Source: Atopsyche davidsoni
Lineage: Eukaryota; Arthropoda; Insecta; Trichoptera; Hydrobiosidae
Reading direction: 5' to 3'
Assembly: GCA_022113835.1 (NCBI GenBank)
Contig: JAILWY010000015.1
Coordinates: forward strand, 4,288,001 to 4,352,000
Length of the DNA: 64,000 nt
Numbering within the stretch: the first letter of the stretch is position 1; every line of letters begins with the position of its first letter. Below the pieces are notes generated by a model. The model saw only the letters and a program-made list of their open reading frames with translations, did not search any database and was not told where the DNA came from. Shown one piece after another: positions 11,577-25,078 of this stretch. The position numbers and the translations under genes are program-made.

Positions 11577-11884
11577 TCTACTATAATAATAGCCATTGTG
11601 TGTTTATTTGTATGTTTGTATGTATGTTTCATTTTTCCGTTCTGTATAGAATATCTTAAAAGATACAACGCTGATTTTTTGCACATAAGTTAAGTAAATT
11701 TTTCCGCAGCTATGTGCCGAATTTCAAGACGATAGGATAATATTTTCATTCATAAACTTTAAAATATGCTTTAGCTAAACTTTAATTATATAATTCACTT
11801 CTTCGCCGCGAGATGTCGTTAACCGCGAGAATTTAGACGCATCGTTCATCAAATTCGTCATTTTGTGACGGGCTACATTACTAG
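11577..11884 (+). mobile_element. Short non-autonomous Helitron-like element
   Basis: Starts TCTACTATAATAATAG followed by TTTATTTGTATGTTTGTATG, very like insect Helitron 5' ends, and ends CTAG (11881-11884). It lies between a 5' A and a 3' T, as expected for Helitron insertion. No strong hairpin was seen just before CTAG, which weakens the call. Confidence 0.55.
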
Positions 11885-12810
11885 TATAATATAATGTACA
11901 TATATTTCTTTCAGATTACGTGTAGTTTTATAAGTACATTGTATTTATAATTGGTCATTATCAAGTGTGTCATTCAAAATTTTAACATCACCCAAGCCTT
12001 AGCAGCTTCCAACAAAATAAATATTTGTCCTTTTTGTATGTTTCTCACCCGATGACGTCACAGAGTGTCGATTGTGAATAAACTTTCCAGCAACAAAGAG
12101 CACTCAGTAGACGTATTTGATGGCTCAATAACTAGTATTTTCACCGATCGACCTGCGATAACAGTGTGTTAATAGTCTCGATTGGTCTCATATTTGAAAA
12201 CGGTTAATTTTTTTTATACAAAGAAACAAAATGGCGCGCAGCCATGGTGTGACACACATTGCGTTATCTCTTTAACGGATAGTTTTACGATCCGTTAAGT
12301 TTTAAATGTTGATTTGTCTCGTAACTTATTTGGGAGATTTATTATCAAAGGCGCTTGAATGATTAATTCGTTTGAATAGCGCCTCGGCTGCGAATGACCA
12401 ACAAATTAGTTACTAATTCAAGACAGCTGCGGTCATAAATTATCTTGTCTTTTTGGTTATACATAATTAAAGATATGGCGTTTATTGAGTGGCCTTTTTG
12501 TTCTAACACTTACTGGGCCAGGTATTGTCTAGCCCTCTGTTATTTTTAAGTATTATTGTTTTACAATACACTGTATTTTTATGTTGTAGACCTGAACTAA
12601 GATTCATTGAAACTTGTTGTATCTAGTTTTAAATAACCAGTTAAAATTATGCCCAATATAATCTGCAAAAAAAATACCTCGTTTTTTATATTAAAGGCGA
12701 AGGCATTCACAACCAAAAATAATCGCTATCTTCCAGCCATTTAGACATTCATATTTGTGGCGCAATGTCAATTTTTGTGCAGATAGGGTCTTTGAGAATT
12801 TGCGTACATC

Positions 12811-13175
12811 ACGTATAGGCGTAAATTGTTCTAGGTGGCACTTTCGCCTTAAAAAGGCAAAATCGAACAAAAATGATTGTAATCTTCTAGCCATTTGGAT
12901 ATTCATTGTATGTTTTCGTGTATAACGTATAGACGCAGCGTGTGCTAGGCGGTACAGTGTGCCGGGCCGTCTGCTCGCCGGTGCGGGTCAACATTCGGGT
13001 AACAGGTTCGGAGCGGCTCGCGCCCCGGGCCACCACGCTCAGGGCCCCGTCCTGCATCAGCTCTAATGGAAAACGAGAAAAAAACATCAAATATCAACAG
13101 CCAAATGGCTACAAGATCACGATAATGTTTGTTTGAAGGTGAAAGTGCCACCTTTCACAAGTAACGTCTATACGT
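12811..13175. mobile_element. MITE with ~90-bp inverted ends and a GC-rich core
   Basis: Left end (ACGTATAGGCGTAA..., AGGTGGCACTTTCGCC, ATGATTGTAATCTTCTAGCC, ATTTGGAT) recurs inverted on the right (CCAAATGGCTACAAGATCAC, GGTGAAAGTGCCACC, AACGTCTATACGT). A related, diverged left-end copy precedes it (about 12693-12770), and another ACGTATAGACG start occurs at about 12925. The core 12935-13065 is GC-rich and unlike the ends. A further fragment of the family lies at 36255-36310. Confidence 0.65.
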
Positions 13176-13329
13176 CTATTCGGCTGACATGCGAGAGTTC
13201 ATATTCATAATATCAGAATATGGATTCAGTTTCTGATACACTTAGAGCTTATACAGTATGTTTTTATGTAATCGATTCACACATGAAACGACGAGAAAAA
13301 CCATCGATCCAGGCGCACATGGGGTTCGA

Positions 13330-13349
13330 GTCCGAACCCCACGAGTATT
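13330..13349. other. Small perfect hairpin with B-box-like loop
   Basis: GGGTTCGAGTCCGAACCCC forms an inverted repeat with 8-bp arms and overlaps a GGTTCGAGTCC B-box-like sequence. No A box was seen at tRNA spacing. Confidence 0.4.
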
Positions 13350-13408
13350 GATAGCGTCAGGATGCGATAGCCGTGGAGGTGTAGTTCGAATATCACATGC
13401 GTTACTAT

Positions 13409-13556
13409 AAAGCCCCCTACACACGTTGTGACAAATCAGTGCAGCTACCTAATAGCGTCCCTATATTTTGAGTGGTATTTCGCCTATGTAAACAGCGCAA
13501 TGTAGTACGAAGCAAAAACACGCTATCGGCTGATTGCAAGTTTCGCGTGCAGCCGG
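13409..13556 (+). mobile_element. MITE end, CCCCCTACACACG family
   Basis: Left end AAAGCCCCCTACACACG followed by AATAGCGTCCCTA; near 13520-13550 it holds CGCTATCGGCTGATTGCAAG, the mirror sub-terminal block. The terminal right end is missing. Same family at 28139-28172, 35450-36144 and 49784-49860. Confidence 0.6.
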
Positions 13557-15044
13557 CTTGGGTGGCTTTAGCATACGTGTTAATCCGTTTTTGAAATTCA
13601 GTTAGTGAGGGTTCGACATATGTTTCGGAAGAGTGTCAAACTCCTCGGTTGCCGATCGATACTGAAGGATCGGGTAACGGTCCACCGAGCTCGGCCGGCG
13701 ACCTACATACGGCGGATCCGTGTTTGATGAAACGTCTGCCGTTAAAATGCAAATTTAAGTATTATGTGTCCACCATTATTGGTTGTTGTTTCACGGGAAA
13801 TCCGCTTATTTAAAAAAAAAAAAATTATATACTGGGTGACTCGTGTATGATTTTTTAAATACTAAGAATCGTGAGGGTTTATTTATTTTTTATATGATAC
13901 ACAGGTGACTCGTATTTGACTACTCGAATTTTTATTTAAGATTGTTTGAAAGTATATTAAGTTCTATTGTATATTATTTGCAGATTTGCCCATATTTTTT
14001 ATACCAATTTTTATTGTTGTATTACTCATACCAAAAAATTAAGTTTCTGAAAGATTATAAATTAATATTGTGTGACCGTACAATCTAATTAATAAATAAC
14101 TTCTTCTTATTTATAAAAACACCATTTTAGTCATGAATATGCCTCGGCATAACGTAAAGAAGTTTTGATATTTATAATGCATAATTTCATTATACATCTT
14201 ATTTTTGTAATTTAAACTAATAAAAACTATAATTTGGTTTTTTTAAATACAGAAGAAAATTCATTTTGTTTATGTAAAAAAAGTATACATTGGTACTAAC
14301 TTAATTATTACTGTAAGTATATGAAAAAAGTTATCTACATTAACAATAGATGTCTTTAACATTAAAACACAAACAATTGTTTCCCGTTCTTATACTAATT
14401 GTCTATATTATTTTTATAATAAATTTTAACATTGTTTTAAATTTAATGTTAAAAAAGCTTTTATGCCATTTATTCACTTCTTTTGTATATTTTCTTTGTG
14501 CGTAATCCTCTCAAAAATAAATAATTTTTATACTAAAATTCTTGACGTGACCACAGTTCTTTGTTTGTTTATTTCTTGTACTGGTATTGGCTGTTTTAAT
14601 AGTTGATACGAAAAAATTTATATGATTTGATTCACAAACTCAATTTCTTTAATACATTTTTTATTTATTTAAAATCAAATAATTAAATATAAAATAGAGT
14701 TTCATTACGAGACATTCGATGGGTGTACATGTAGTCTTTGCATTTTCTTACATGCTGGCGAGTATTCCGCCGCTGGGACCTGAACCCGTAACCTTTGCAC
14801 GCCGCCTATCACCAGCGGGCAACACTTATCTGGATTCCACCACCGCCCCCTTATCAGCTGACGACCCGACGTCACGCCATCTCATCCTAATTGGACGCTA
14901 TTTCTGTATTTCGCCGATATCCCATCGACGAGAACCGAACCCATAGAAGCCCCCCAAAACGTATTATCTGAGCAATTATTTTACAAAATAAAATAATTAA
15001 AATATATATATATTAGGTTGTTATTATGTAGAAGAACCCAGGGA

Positions 15045-15100
15045 TAAACTACACTTAGTCAGCATACATTTATGCTCAGTGAGATGATCGCCATTCTCCG
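15045..15100 (+). mobile_element. SINE/LINE shared-tail fragment
   Basis: TATGCTCAGTGAGATGATCG matches the shared 3' tail of the LINE and SINE families; too short to assign to either. Confidence 0.5.
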
Positions 15101-16371
15101 CTGTTAGAATTTGTCGATCAACGAAGCTTGAGCTCAAGTACTCGAAAACACTTAAATATAAAATTATTAGGAATCGAGCACACCACACCGAGTTATGGTT
15201 ATATTTCATATAACCATTAAACCATACTCCCAGTAAGCGCACATCTCCGTGCTGGTGTAATTCAGTGATTCAACTTTGTCAAGTCGATTAGGTAGTATCC
15301 CACGTCGGGCATATTTTTCGAATAATAAATATAGCCTGAAAATAGGCATTGAAAGGAAAAAACTTCGGGTAGTTGGAAGCCGAATTAGAAAGACAAACTT
15401 ATAAGGTGTCGCAAAATTAACGCAAGATTTGAATTTGTCGCCATTTTTGCAGTAAAGTTTTAAAAGGCTGCCAAGCTTTCATTATTTTTGAAATATTGTT
15501 CAATAATGAAGACACGTTGTTCTATCGCGTAACGATCCATTTTTACTAACCCTAAAATGTCAGCTGGTGTTCCCAAAACTTTACTTACACCTTTATAAGA
15601 GAAGATTATAACAAGTAAGTAGATGTCAGAGACGTAACAGACCAGGTTCAAACATTGATCTTTCGCCTTTATAAAAGAGACATACTTTGATTATCTGAGT
15701 TTTTATAAATTGCGTTTTTAGGGAATACCACAATACCAAGCAAATATATATTATATCGGCATCTTTTACTTGAAAATATTTATTTTTAATATATATTTTA
15801 TGTAACGGTGTAAATAAATCGCTGGGGCTCGAATCGACGCCTCCCCGGCCATCGCGACTAAGTATTAGCGAGAGTCTTGAAATAAGTCTTCAAATCTTAA
15901 AAAAAAAAAACCTTTGGAGTTACAAAAAGATCCTTGATTTTTTTTCCCCCCATTTATGTCTTGAAAAATCTTTTAAAGGGTTGTTCTTGTCGCTTCGTGA
16001 TACATAAAAACACTTGGAATCCTTTTGATCATTGCGATGCTTTGCAGGCATTTCTCTCCCAGAATTTTCTTCGGCTGGGTTGCCAGAGGCTCTGTGCCCA
16101 TTTGGTTGGAAAAATGATGTTTTATTTATTTTATGTAAACCGAGCGAGTTGGCGTTCCGCGGGAACCTGAGACTTTCCATAGTTTCACATTCGCCACAAC
16201 CGTAGATACCACCATAGAGAAGGGAATAATCGAACAGAGCCACGAAGTGTTATATCGATCAATCGAATCGACAGACAAATCGAAACGAATATAACGGCTA
16301 GTAAAGATTTGTTGTTACAGTTTTAAAAACACCAGTTCAATAAAATATATTGTTGCCATTAAAATATAATA

Positions 16372-16760
16372 CTTCTTCTGGTGCTTTTCCTCGTAGGACA
16401 CATATTTCTATCATGGACCAGTCTCACTAATTCGGCCGTAGTCCTACTTCCAATGCCTCTTTGTCCTTCGATTTTTCCTTGAAAAATCAGCTGGAGGATC
16501 ATTTTATTTACTTTTACAAAAAATGTGACTAAAATAGGAGAACTTTCGCTTCTTCAAGAGTTCTCTTTCTTTGCGCATTCTGTGTAAGACTCTTACTATT
16601 GTGACGCGGTCAACTCATGGTATTTAAAGGATTGTCCTATATAGCCACATTTCCGCCTCCTCAATTCTTTGCATTGTGGCTGTATTGAATGTCCAAGCTT
16701 CAAACACATAAAGGAGAACTGAGACGACATAACACTTGGTGAATCTCCAGCTAAATAAAA
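16372..16760 (-). mobile_element. RTE-like LINE 3' end
   Basis: Minus-strand copy. Reading the minus strand gives the decayed RT C-terminal region (TATMQRIEEAEMWLYR-like, then SYTECAKKE-like), followed by KIEGQRGIG-like sequence and the 3' tail. Landmarks on + strand: CTCACTAATTCGGCC, TTGTGACGCGGTCAACTCAT, GGAGAACTGAGACGACATAA. Confidence 0.85.
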
Positions 16761-18721
16761 TACACTCAGAAATTTAATACTAATGCATTAATATTTCTGT
16801 TTACAACAAGATGGTGTTGATTAAATTAAATGAATTAATTCATCACTGCGAAGCATAAATCATCCGGTATATTTGATGAAGCCTTGTTTTCGGGATTGTT
16901 TCGCTAATTCATTTCACGAATTAGATCACTCAGTATATTTCCTGAATTAATAGCGCATTTGCTTAACTAACGGATACACAGAAACACTAACGCATTTGAT
17001 CCGTGAATCAACTCATTGAGCCGACTCTGGATCAATTTACAAATCAGCCTTTAGGTGTTTATTTTAATTTGACGTATGAATCAGTATTATCACAGCTCTT
17101 TGGTTATTTTTATCCAACTTTTCGGTCTCATATTCTGGAGCATTTTCAATTTGTATTTTGAAATGCTTTATTTCTGCGTTTCATATAAACTCTATTGATG
17201 TGTATATTGAATCTTCAGAGTGATATTCGTCTCGAGAAAAAAACTTCTATCCTAGTAAAATTTTCTCAAAAGTCACTCACTGAAAAAATCGCTATGTCAA
17301 ATATTGGTTAAAATTTTAATTATTTTTTTATGATTGTGTATTTTAAGTATAAATATAAAATTTAACAGCCATAAAATAAAAAAAATTGAATTTTCGTCCT
17401 GCTCAAGAGGCTCAAGTAACCCCCGCCGGCCTTCACGGGCCACGGCCTTTTCGATTTCTCGGTCTTTTCCCCCAAATATCAATATCTCTCTGAATTCATT
17501 TTATACCCATAACGGCTCCTCGATAATTCCGACAATTTATTAAAAATACGAATACCCGTTACCGCGTCGCGCACCGTAATGATTGCGTCACCACAGTAAA
17601 GGGGCGAATTTTCATTTCAAAGGAGATTTTTTTTTTAATAAAAAACTACCACGTGATTTTTCAGGGTGCTTTGAAGAATTTTAATATTTTCAAGCATTGA
17701 ATATTATATTTGAACAGTAGTATGACTTTTAATACCCAAACACGTGTGCGATTGCTTCAATACGCTTTCTACTGCTTGCCACTTACATGATGTGTGGTTA
17801 TAGAATTTTAGTTCTGAAATTATTTGTGGCATAAAGATATAAAAAAATCTGGGCGTTGGTGCTACTTCAGTGTTTTATCTACAGCCTTAATTTCTGTTTT
17901 GAAAATTTTATTCAGTTTATAACTTTTGAATCAGCCTTAGTATAAATCTGTAGACAAGTCGATTCGCTTCGATGGATGTTCACTCAAGTGATTACTGTAG
18001 TAACTTTAATACTTCGGCTATAAAAAGCAATGGATTCAAACCAATATCTTCTTATGCAAACTACAAACACATGGAAATATTTAAATATAAGATTCGTTAT
18101 ACATTTTACACTAAAATTAATTTTGCCATGTAAACTAAATATGCTTTTTTATTTTGATATTTCATGAAATATTCATTGCTGAAAAACATTTAAGGTTACA
18201 TTCTACAATGGTCGAATTTAATATCTGCGAAATTCGCTTTATAAAGTCGCTCCACCAATTAATGGTGTATTTATAGACATTCACTTTTTACCCTTCAAAA
18301 ACGAGATGTTGGCTGTGTCCATCTACAATAAAAGCAAGCACTCGAATGGTTTGCAGACTCGGCTGTACTTTTGAAACTTCAATTGCTTTGCGATGTGACG
18401 TCTTTTTTCTTCTTTTTTTTCTTTCTTTTCTCACAATTTTATTGCTTCTCTCCCTGGAGAGATTTTGCAGTCAACCAGTTTCGTTCTTCTTTCTTGTTGG
18501 CAGTATCGAAACTTCACTTTGAACTAACTTCATTTAATAGCTTGAGACTTAAAACCAGTTAATATATATAGTATAACTTAGTTACTATGTCTTAGAAGAA
18601 TAATAATTTTCTTTATTACAAAATCATCTTCTAATTTGCTTTATATTTTATTTAAAACATGTATATAAATAAGAAGTACCACAATAGCAAAAAAGAAGTA
18701 ATTTTTGGTTGATTCTCGACC

Positions 18722-18960
18722 ACCATGACAAGGTTCTTCGAGAGTATACCCCTCCACAATTATTCAAAGTCCACTACTCCATTACCGATCCTGTACACAC
18801 ACTCAGGGTACAGAATGGCAACCATGAACAAGGAGCAGAATGGTGAGAGCAGGGAGGGATATAATAACCAAGAATTGAAATACGATTTCATCGAATTGAT
18901 TTTTTAAGTTCTGCCCCATTTTAGTAGCTCTTTATTTTTTGTAGATTATCTAAGCCTGGA
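18722..18960 (-). mobile_element. SINE-like retroposon, 5' part
   Basis: Minus-strand head only: CACAATTATTCAAAGTCCAC, CATTACCGATCCTGTACACA and CAGAATGGCAACCATGAACA. It extends further 5' into TTCATCGAATTGATTTTTTA, shared with the copy at 42118-42500, so some members are longer than 390 bp. The shared tail is missing. Confidence 0.7.
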
Positions 18961-20399
18961 TGTCACTTGGAAATCAGGTTTAATACTAGGTCTACAATTA
19001 ATAAAAATAAATATTATAAATTATATTTATTTTTTTAAAACCCATTACGTTACACAAAGAGTATGCGACGTGTGCACTGACTGTATATTAAATCATAAAA
19101 ATTATAAAAATAAATACTCCAATACATGGGAAACTCTGCGTACTTTTAGAGGAGTAAAAAAATGGTTTTATAATTTTAAAAGTTTCGGTTTTTTGTTTTT
19201 TTTTCTTTCTTGAAGATTAATATTTTCCTGTAGTGAGTAAGCACGCATATAATTTAATATTGAAAAGACTACGACGTGCGGTTAGGCCGGCGAGTAACAA
19301 ATACTTCTACCGTATTCTCTGACAACCGAACGCTATCGCCATGTTCCCTAGCTAACCCCAAGTGGAAGTACTGGGGTATAAAATACCCTTTTATTACCAA
19401 TGATTATTATAAAAAAATTAATAACCCATTATTTTACTCGCACGGATTAATTTAAGCTAGCTTTTTGACTCAATTTGTGATGCAACTTCTGGGAGTAGGA
19501 TCGATCAAAAAACTTCAGTCGTACTACTGAGCCAACAGAATATATTATTATGCCTTACAGCACAAAATGCTGCCTTTTTATTTTAATAAAATCAATTTAT
19601 GCAATAAATAATTATTTATCTACATTTTATTCACCCATGCCGTTTAAATTGATTTCGTTAATATTTTGTAATTAATCAATCTGTAACCATGTTATTAATT
19701 TTAATTTCTTTTTTTGGTAGGTGCTTAATAAGCTTGTACAATTTTAACCCTTTTTTCTTTTTATTTCAGGTAAGTTCATCAATACTTATTATTACAATCA
19801 AACTACGGTAAGTGTTCCCGTAAATATTTACATATTAAATATAGTGTGTGATTAATACTTGCATTATATTAATTTTTATTATAGACACACTTTTAAATTA
19901 AAATATATATATCATGTTTATTTCGGTTGATTGGATGTTGATTGCAATTAAAATTGTCACTCAACACCCAATAATCTCTTTCGATAATTCTGGAACATAC
20001 TTATATACGGTATGGGCATCCTGGACCCCAGTTATTTTAATTTGTTGGTATCGACTGGTTGTGTCGGGGTTAATCTTTCATCTGAACACCTCGATTTCCT
20101 GTCTGCGGACACTGGAGTGGTTTGCGCGTTTTCCTTGTATTACAGAATATCAAATACAAATATTAACTATTAAATGCCTCAAATATATTTTAAATACAAG
20201 AATTCATTAAATACTCTTGATAATACATTTTTTACTCTAAATTATCTTTAGTAAAATTAACAAATATATAATCAAATCAATACCCTTTTTTTTTTTTTTT
20301 TTTAGTTTTGCTGCTTTTTTGTTTACATTCGTTTAATCATTTAAGCTTAATAAAACATATTTATTGAAGATTAGAATCAGCCTATATATATTTTATGTA

Positions 20400-20940
20400 G
20401 GTGGTTGAACAAATTACACAGCAATATCAGCCATTATATAAACTTTGCTCGGTTTATTTGTACGTAGTTTCTAACTAGAGAATTTTTATACATTTTTACG
20501 TATCAAATCGAATATAAATATAAATCGATTTCACGGCAATGTCAGCCATTATTTAAACGCTTCTCGGTTTAATTATTAGTAGATTTAATTAGCTTATTGG
20601 GTATCAAGCTGCTTATTACAGATGATGCATTAAAAATGTTTATAAGATGATTTACTATAAATCACCCGGTATAAAAAAATTGTATACACTGCTTATTTAA
20701 ACGCAGCTTGGTTTAATTGTTAGTAGTTTTAAATTAGGCGTTTTGAGTTAAAGAGTATCTAATATTACACATCAAACTATCTATTAAAATGTTTATTAGA
20801 ATATATAAATCACCTGTGTATGTTATCTTTGTAGGTACTACATATGATGTCAAATCGATTATACAGCAATGTGAGATATTATTTAAATTCTGCTCGGTTT
20901 AATTGTAAGTATTTTTTAATTAGGTGTTATAAGTATAGGG
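20400..20940. repeat. Diverged four-copy tandem array
   Basis: Four related units carry (ACAGCAATGTCAGCCATTAT)-TTAAACGCTGCTCGGTTTAA-like cores; the GGTTTA landmark falls at 20451, 20566, 20710 and 20896. Units are 115-186 bp apart and substantially diverged. Confidence 0.75.
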
Positions 20941-23900
20941 GTTATTATTCCTTATTACGTATATTACATCTTTAATGGCAGGCTAGCCTTAACAGACGTG
21001 GAAAGTAAGCGAGTTACGTCGGCGACAAGTCACCGCGTGTTCGATGCACTCCTTACTTTCCGAGTCCAGTTGCGCCGCTGCCTGGCCACTAGGGATGGGC
21101 CACTATCGACAGAATATTCGATTACGCGAAAAATAATCGACTGTGAAAAAATATCGGCAACAATATATCGGCCTAGGGAATTATTTGTATTATAGTGATT
21201 AATGTTTTATATTAAGAATATTTTATATAATCCCACGAATTATTATTACTTCAGAGGAGAATACATAGCATTAAAAAAAAACTTTAAATAAAAACACATT
21301 TTTAGAAACCCGGGTTGTATATGAAAAAATTACGCTTTATTGTTACTTTAGAAATAAGCGTTGTTCATTTTGAGCAAAAGATATATCTCAAAATAAATAC
21401 ATCATTTGATATTACAGGTATTTAAAAAAATTCGTTAATTTAAAATATATTTAAAAAACAGTACATTTTGAATCCGAAAAGTATTTCTCAAGTATGTTCA
21501 TAGGTTACGTATTCCTGAAGATGGTCCCACCACAAGCACCCAAAAAACCGGATCGAGTCATATGCATCATGCCCTAACCCTTTTTTAAAAGTTTTAATGT
21601 ATATTCAGGAAGCATTGTAAAGCTTTTTTTTCTGTTTGTATCGTAATAAGAAACAATCGAATTTTTTTTTAAAGTAAGTCTTTGTGTTAGAATAATAGGG
21701 TTTTATCTTTATCTTACCTTCTATTATTTATTTTTTCTTTGCTTTCTTCGATTTTTGTTATTTTTTCATTAATTTTTTTCTCAATCACATACAAAAATTC
21801 GCGATTGTTAGTGTATCGTGCATATTTTGCAAAGTCGATCGTTTGACACGTGGGCCGGAGGAATCGTTTTTCGATTCTTCCCATCCCTACAAGCAACCTG
21901 TTGAACTTGTCCGTGCAAGCCAAGAATTGAGAATTGCAGCCGGAAGAGCGCAACACGATCGCAAGAGCTACAACGTGCATCTGGTCTTGAAATTGCGTTT
22001 TTATTTTTATTATTTTATACAAAGATAATTTTCACGCACTATTATCGGCTCCAACACAAGAAGCCTAAGAAATCGCTTTAAATACGTTTATGTAAAAAAA
22101 AAACCGCGTATATTAAATAAAGTGCATTTGGCTGAAGTCGTGCAGTTTCATGTCTTTTCAGTTATAAATTCATAATTAAAAATATATTATTTATATCAAT
22201 TTATCACCTAAAATAATATATCAACATCTTGCGTCAATCGATAATTTGATTGTGGACTCTTCGTTCAGATAAGAAGTCTTCTGATCATGATTCATCAAGG
22301 GAAACAGATACGTATACATATATAATACATACATATATCAGTTCTTTACAGTTAGTGATATTTATAATTATGCTTCTGCTTTTACATTGAAAAAGCCTTA
22401 TGAATTATTAAAGACTTGCCTTCTCTGTAATATTTTCTTAGGCCAACTCAATTAAATATTTCCATTTCAACTGGCAGACCGCTTAAAGAAATATAATCGT
22501 TATGATTGTCTGACTCTGATCTAATTATACCGGAGTTTTAATCCGAACCTGCTGTTAGATTTGATTCACTTTTAATCTCTGATTTTCTAAGATCTATGAT
22601 AATTTAATTGTTCTAATTTGTATTTTCTTGAGACTTAAAAATTTAAGTAATTTTGGAACTTATAATCTAGTATGTACAATCTTTCTGCTACATCCATTTG
22701 TTAGAGTTTTTTCGTATGAAAATATGCTTTTGTACTAAGCAAAGTATTTTAATCAAGTGTGCAATTTTTTCCCCAAAGTTGTGAAAGATTAAACAGTGAT
22801 TAGCAAGCAGTTAAGTACGTTATATTAATACAATAAACGCTTTTTTATTAGCGATATGCAATTAAGTTGAATAACATTTTTATTGAAGTATGGTATGCAG
22901 AACAGCTTGGTAATTATAGTTCAATTCTAGTCTTTCAGAACATGGCTGTTAATGTTACACAGAAAGGATGTTATTTAGTAATAAATAATATATTATTTTT
23001 TAAAATCAGACCGTTTTAGTATTTAAGGTGTTTCGTTAAAGGTTAGGTTAGAAATTAATGATGCTGAAAGAATTTTGAATACAAGGATAAAGGGCGAAAT
23101 TTCAGAGACGCGCGACGGCTACATGCGATCTACACAGGAGCGAGTGAGTCAGCATGACTAACATTAAAATCCAGAGTGAAACAGCTGCCTGGGAGAGTGC
23201 AGAGGGAGAGAGACAGACGCCTAAAAGTGCATGCAAAACTCTGCATGCGTCACGAACACACGGCTCACTCACAAAGACTGCACTAAAAAATACAAAGTTT
23301 GCAACAAAACTGTTTCCCGGCTTAACATTCGCGACTTCGTATATAAAACACGTACTACTGTGTGTTTCGACGTTTAATATTTGTAACAAAAAGTAATCGG
23401 TATGACTTCAATATGATATTTAAATTGTATCTAAATATACTTTTAGATAATTTGGTCCATTGGAAGATGATCTCAGCACGGGTACCGAAAGTTTGAAACC
23501 AACACCCAGTAAACCCAATCATCTAATAACAACCTACGAACACTCTAAAGTCGTGACTCCTAAGTATTGACATGACGGAGTAAAGCACAGACGCTACCAA
23601 AATTTATTATTATTTTTAAAAAAATGGCAGGTTGAAAGGTCCGTAACAAGTTGGAAACACCTGTCTTTAAAAAGCTGGCGATAGCACTTATCATGATATG
23701 CTAAATTGGTGTGTCTCTTGCTGGAACTCGTGGGATGGGCCAGACGGGATTCTGGGGCAAGGACATTCCACGCCCAAAGCTGGTGACAGCACCCCAAAAA
23801 TGAGATGAGGAGCTGTCATACAGTCTGGACTTTCTCTTCATATTTATATTATTAATATTACGCAATAATATTAATCAGAATAAATTTTGTAACACTCTAA

Positions 23901-24069
23901 TTGCTACTGAATTATTAAACAGGTTTTACTTGTATGTAATGAGCATTGCATATTGGTTTTTTTTTTTTATTATTTATAAATAGACTTGAAAAATAAACGT
24001 CAATCTATGAGTTTGAGTGAAAAAATTTAAATATTTAGCTGGGATCCTGACAATGAAGTACTGTGCTCA

Positions 24070-24440
24070 AAAGATATAACACTGGAATCTCGCTGGAGAT
24101 TCACTAAGTGTTATGTCGTCTCTGTTCTCCTTTATGGAGTTGAAGCTTAGACACTCAAGACAGCTACTATGCGAAGAATTGAGGCGGCAGAAATGTGGTT
24201 TTATAGGAGAATCCTGGCCACGTCACAAATGAAAGAGTCTTGCACAGAATGCGCAAAGAAAGGGAACTCTTGACGTTGCTAAAGAAGCAGAAGGTCTCCT
24301 ATTTGGCCACATTTTTCGTAGCAGTAAGTAAAGCATCCTACAGCTGATTCTCCGTGGATAAATCGAAAGAAAAAAGGGCAGATTTGACGTGGATGCGGAA
24401 TTTGAAATAGTCACCAACCTATGAGGATAATCACCTAAAG
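24070..24440 (+). mobile_element. RTE-like LINE 3' end, best-preserved RT C-terminus
   Basis: From about 24090 the + strand reads TKCYVVSVLLYGVEA*TLK, then TATMRRIEAAEMWFYRRIL, typical of the C-terminal end of RTE/endonuclease-RT proteins. A frameshift leads to TNERVLHRMRKERELL, KVSYLGHIF and IERKKGRFD, then the shared 3' tail (AAATAGTCACCAACC). In-frame stops and frameshifts make it dead. 5' truncated, so the catalytic RT core is absent. More tail sequence follows at 24530-24600. Confidence 0.9.
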
Positions 24441-24937
24441 AATAAATAATCTTGAAATTATTTTTTTTTATTAAGTTGCAGTTACGGTAGGGATTGTATG
24501 GGACGAGTGCCGACGCTCGGATAGCCGGGAGAGGAATGTGTTCAATGAAATAGTGACTAACCTATCAGGATAATCACCAAAATAAGTAAAAGCATTATGT
24601 TGAAGAATCTTGAAATTAAATAATTATTTAATTTATTAATAATTTAAGCGTGGGTTTTGTCGCAGCTTTGGTAGGGATTGTATCGGGGGGGCCGTGACTC
24701 AGCCGAGCTCGAGCCGCAGTCGCGCCGGGCCGCTCCTCGCGTCTGCCGGACCTGCTCTCGCCAGGACTCGCAGACCAGCTCCAGAGTGAAATATTCGCCG
24801 GCTGCTTACGAGTGAAATATACGTGGTGTGATCCCATAAACCGAAATTTTAAAATTTCAAAAAAAAATCGCTTTTTTGAGGTTCGTTTGAAGAAATATTT
24901 CAAGTGTTGCTTAGGCAGAAATTTTTTATTAACAATA

Positions 24938-24957
24938 GTGTGTGTGTGTGTGTGTGT
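24938..24957. repeat. (TG)n microsatellite
   Basis: About ten TG units, adjoining a SINE-family fragment at 24978. Confidence 0.95.
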
Positions 24958-24977
24958 AGCGTAGTGTATATGGTCCC

Positions 24978-25078
24978 GGGGACCCACTACATTATTTTCC
25001 CCTTAAAAAACACTGATTCAGTATAAATTTATGCTTAGTGAAATGGTCGCCAACCTCCTCTGATACGAGTGTAGTAAT
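24978..25078 (+). mobile_element. SINE-like retroposon 3' fragment
   Basis: GGACCCACTACATTATTTTC through GAAATGGTCGCCAACCTCCT: the 3' third of the SINE on the + strand, 5' truncated at the TG microsatellite region. Confidence 0.75.
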
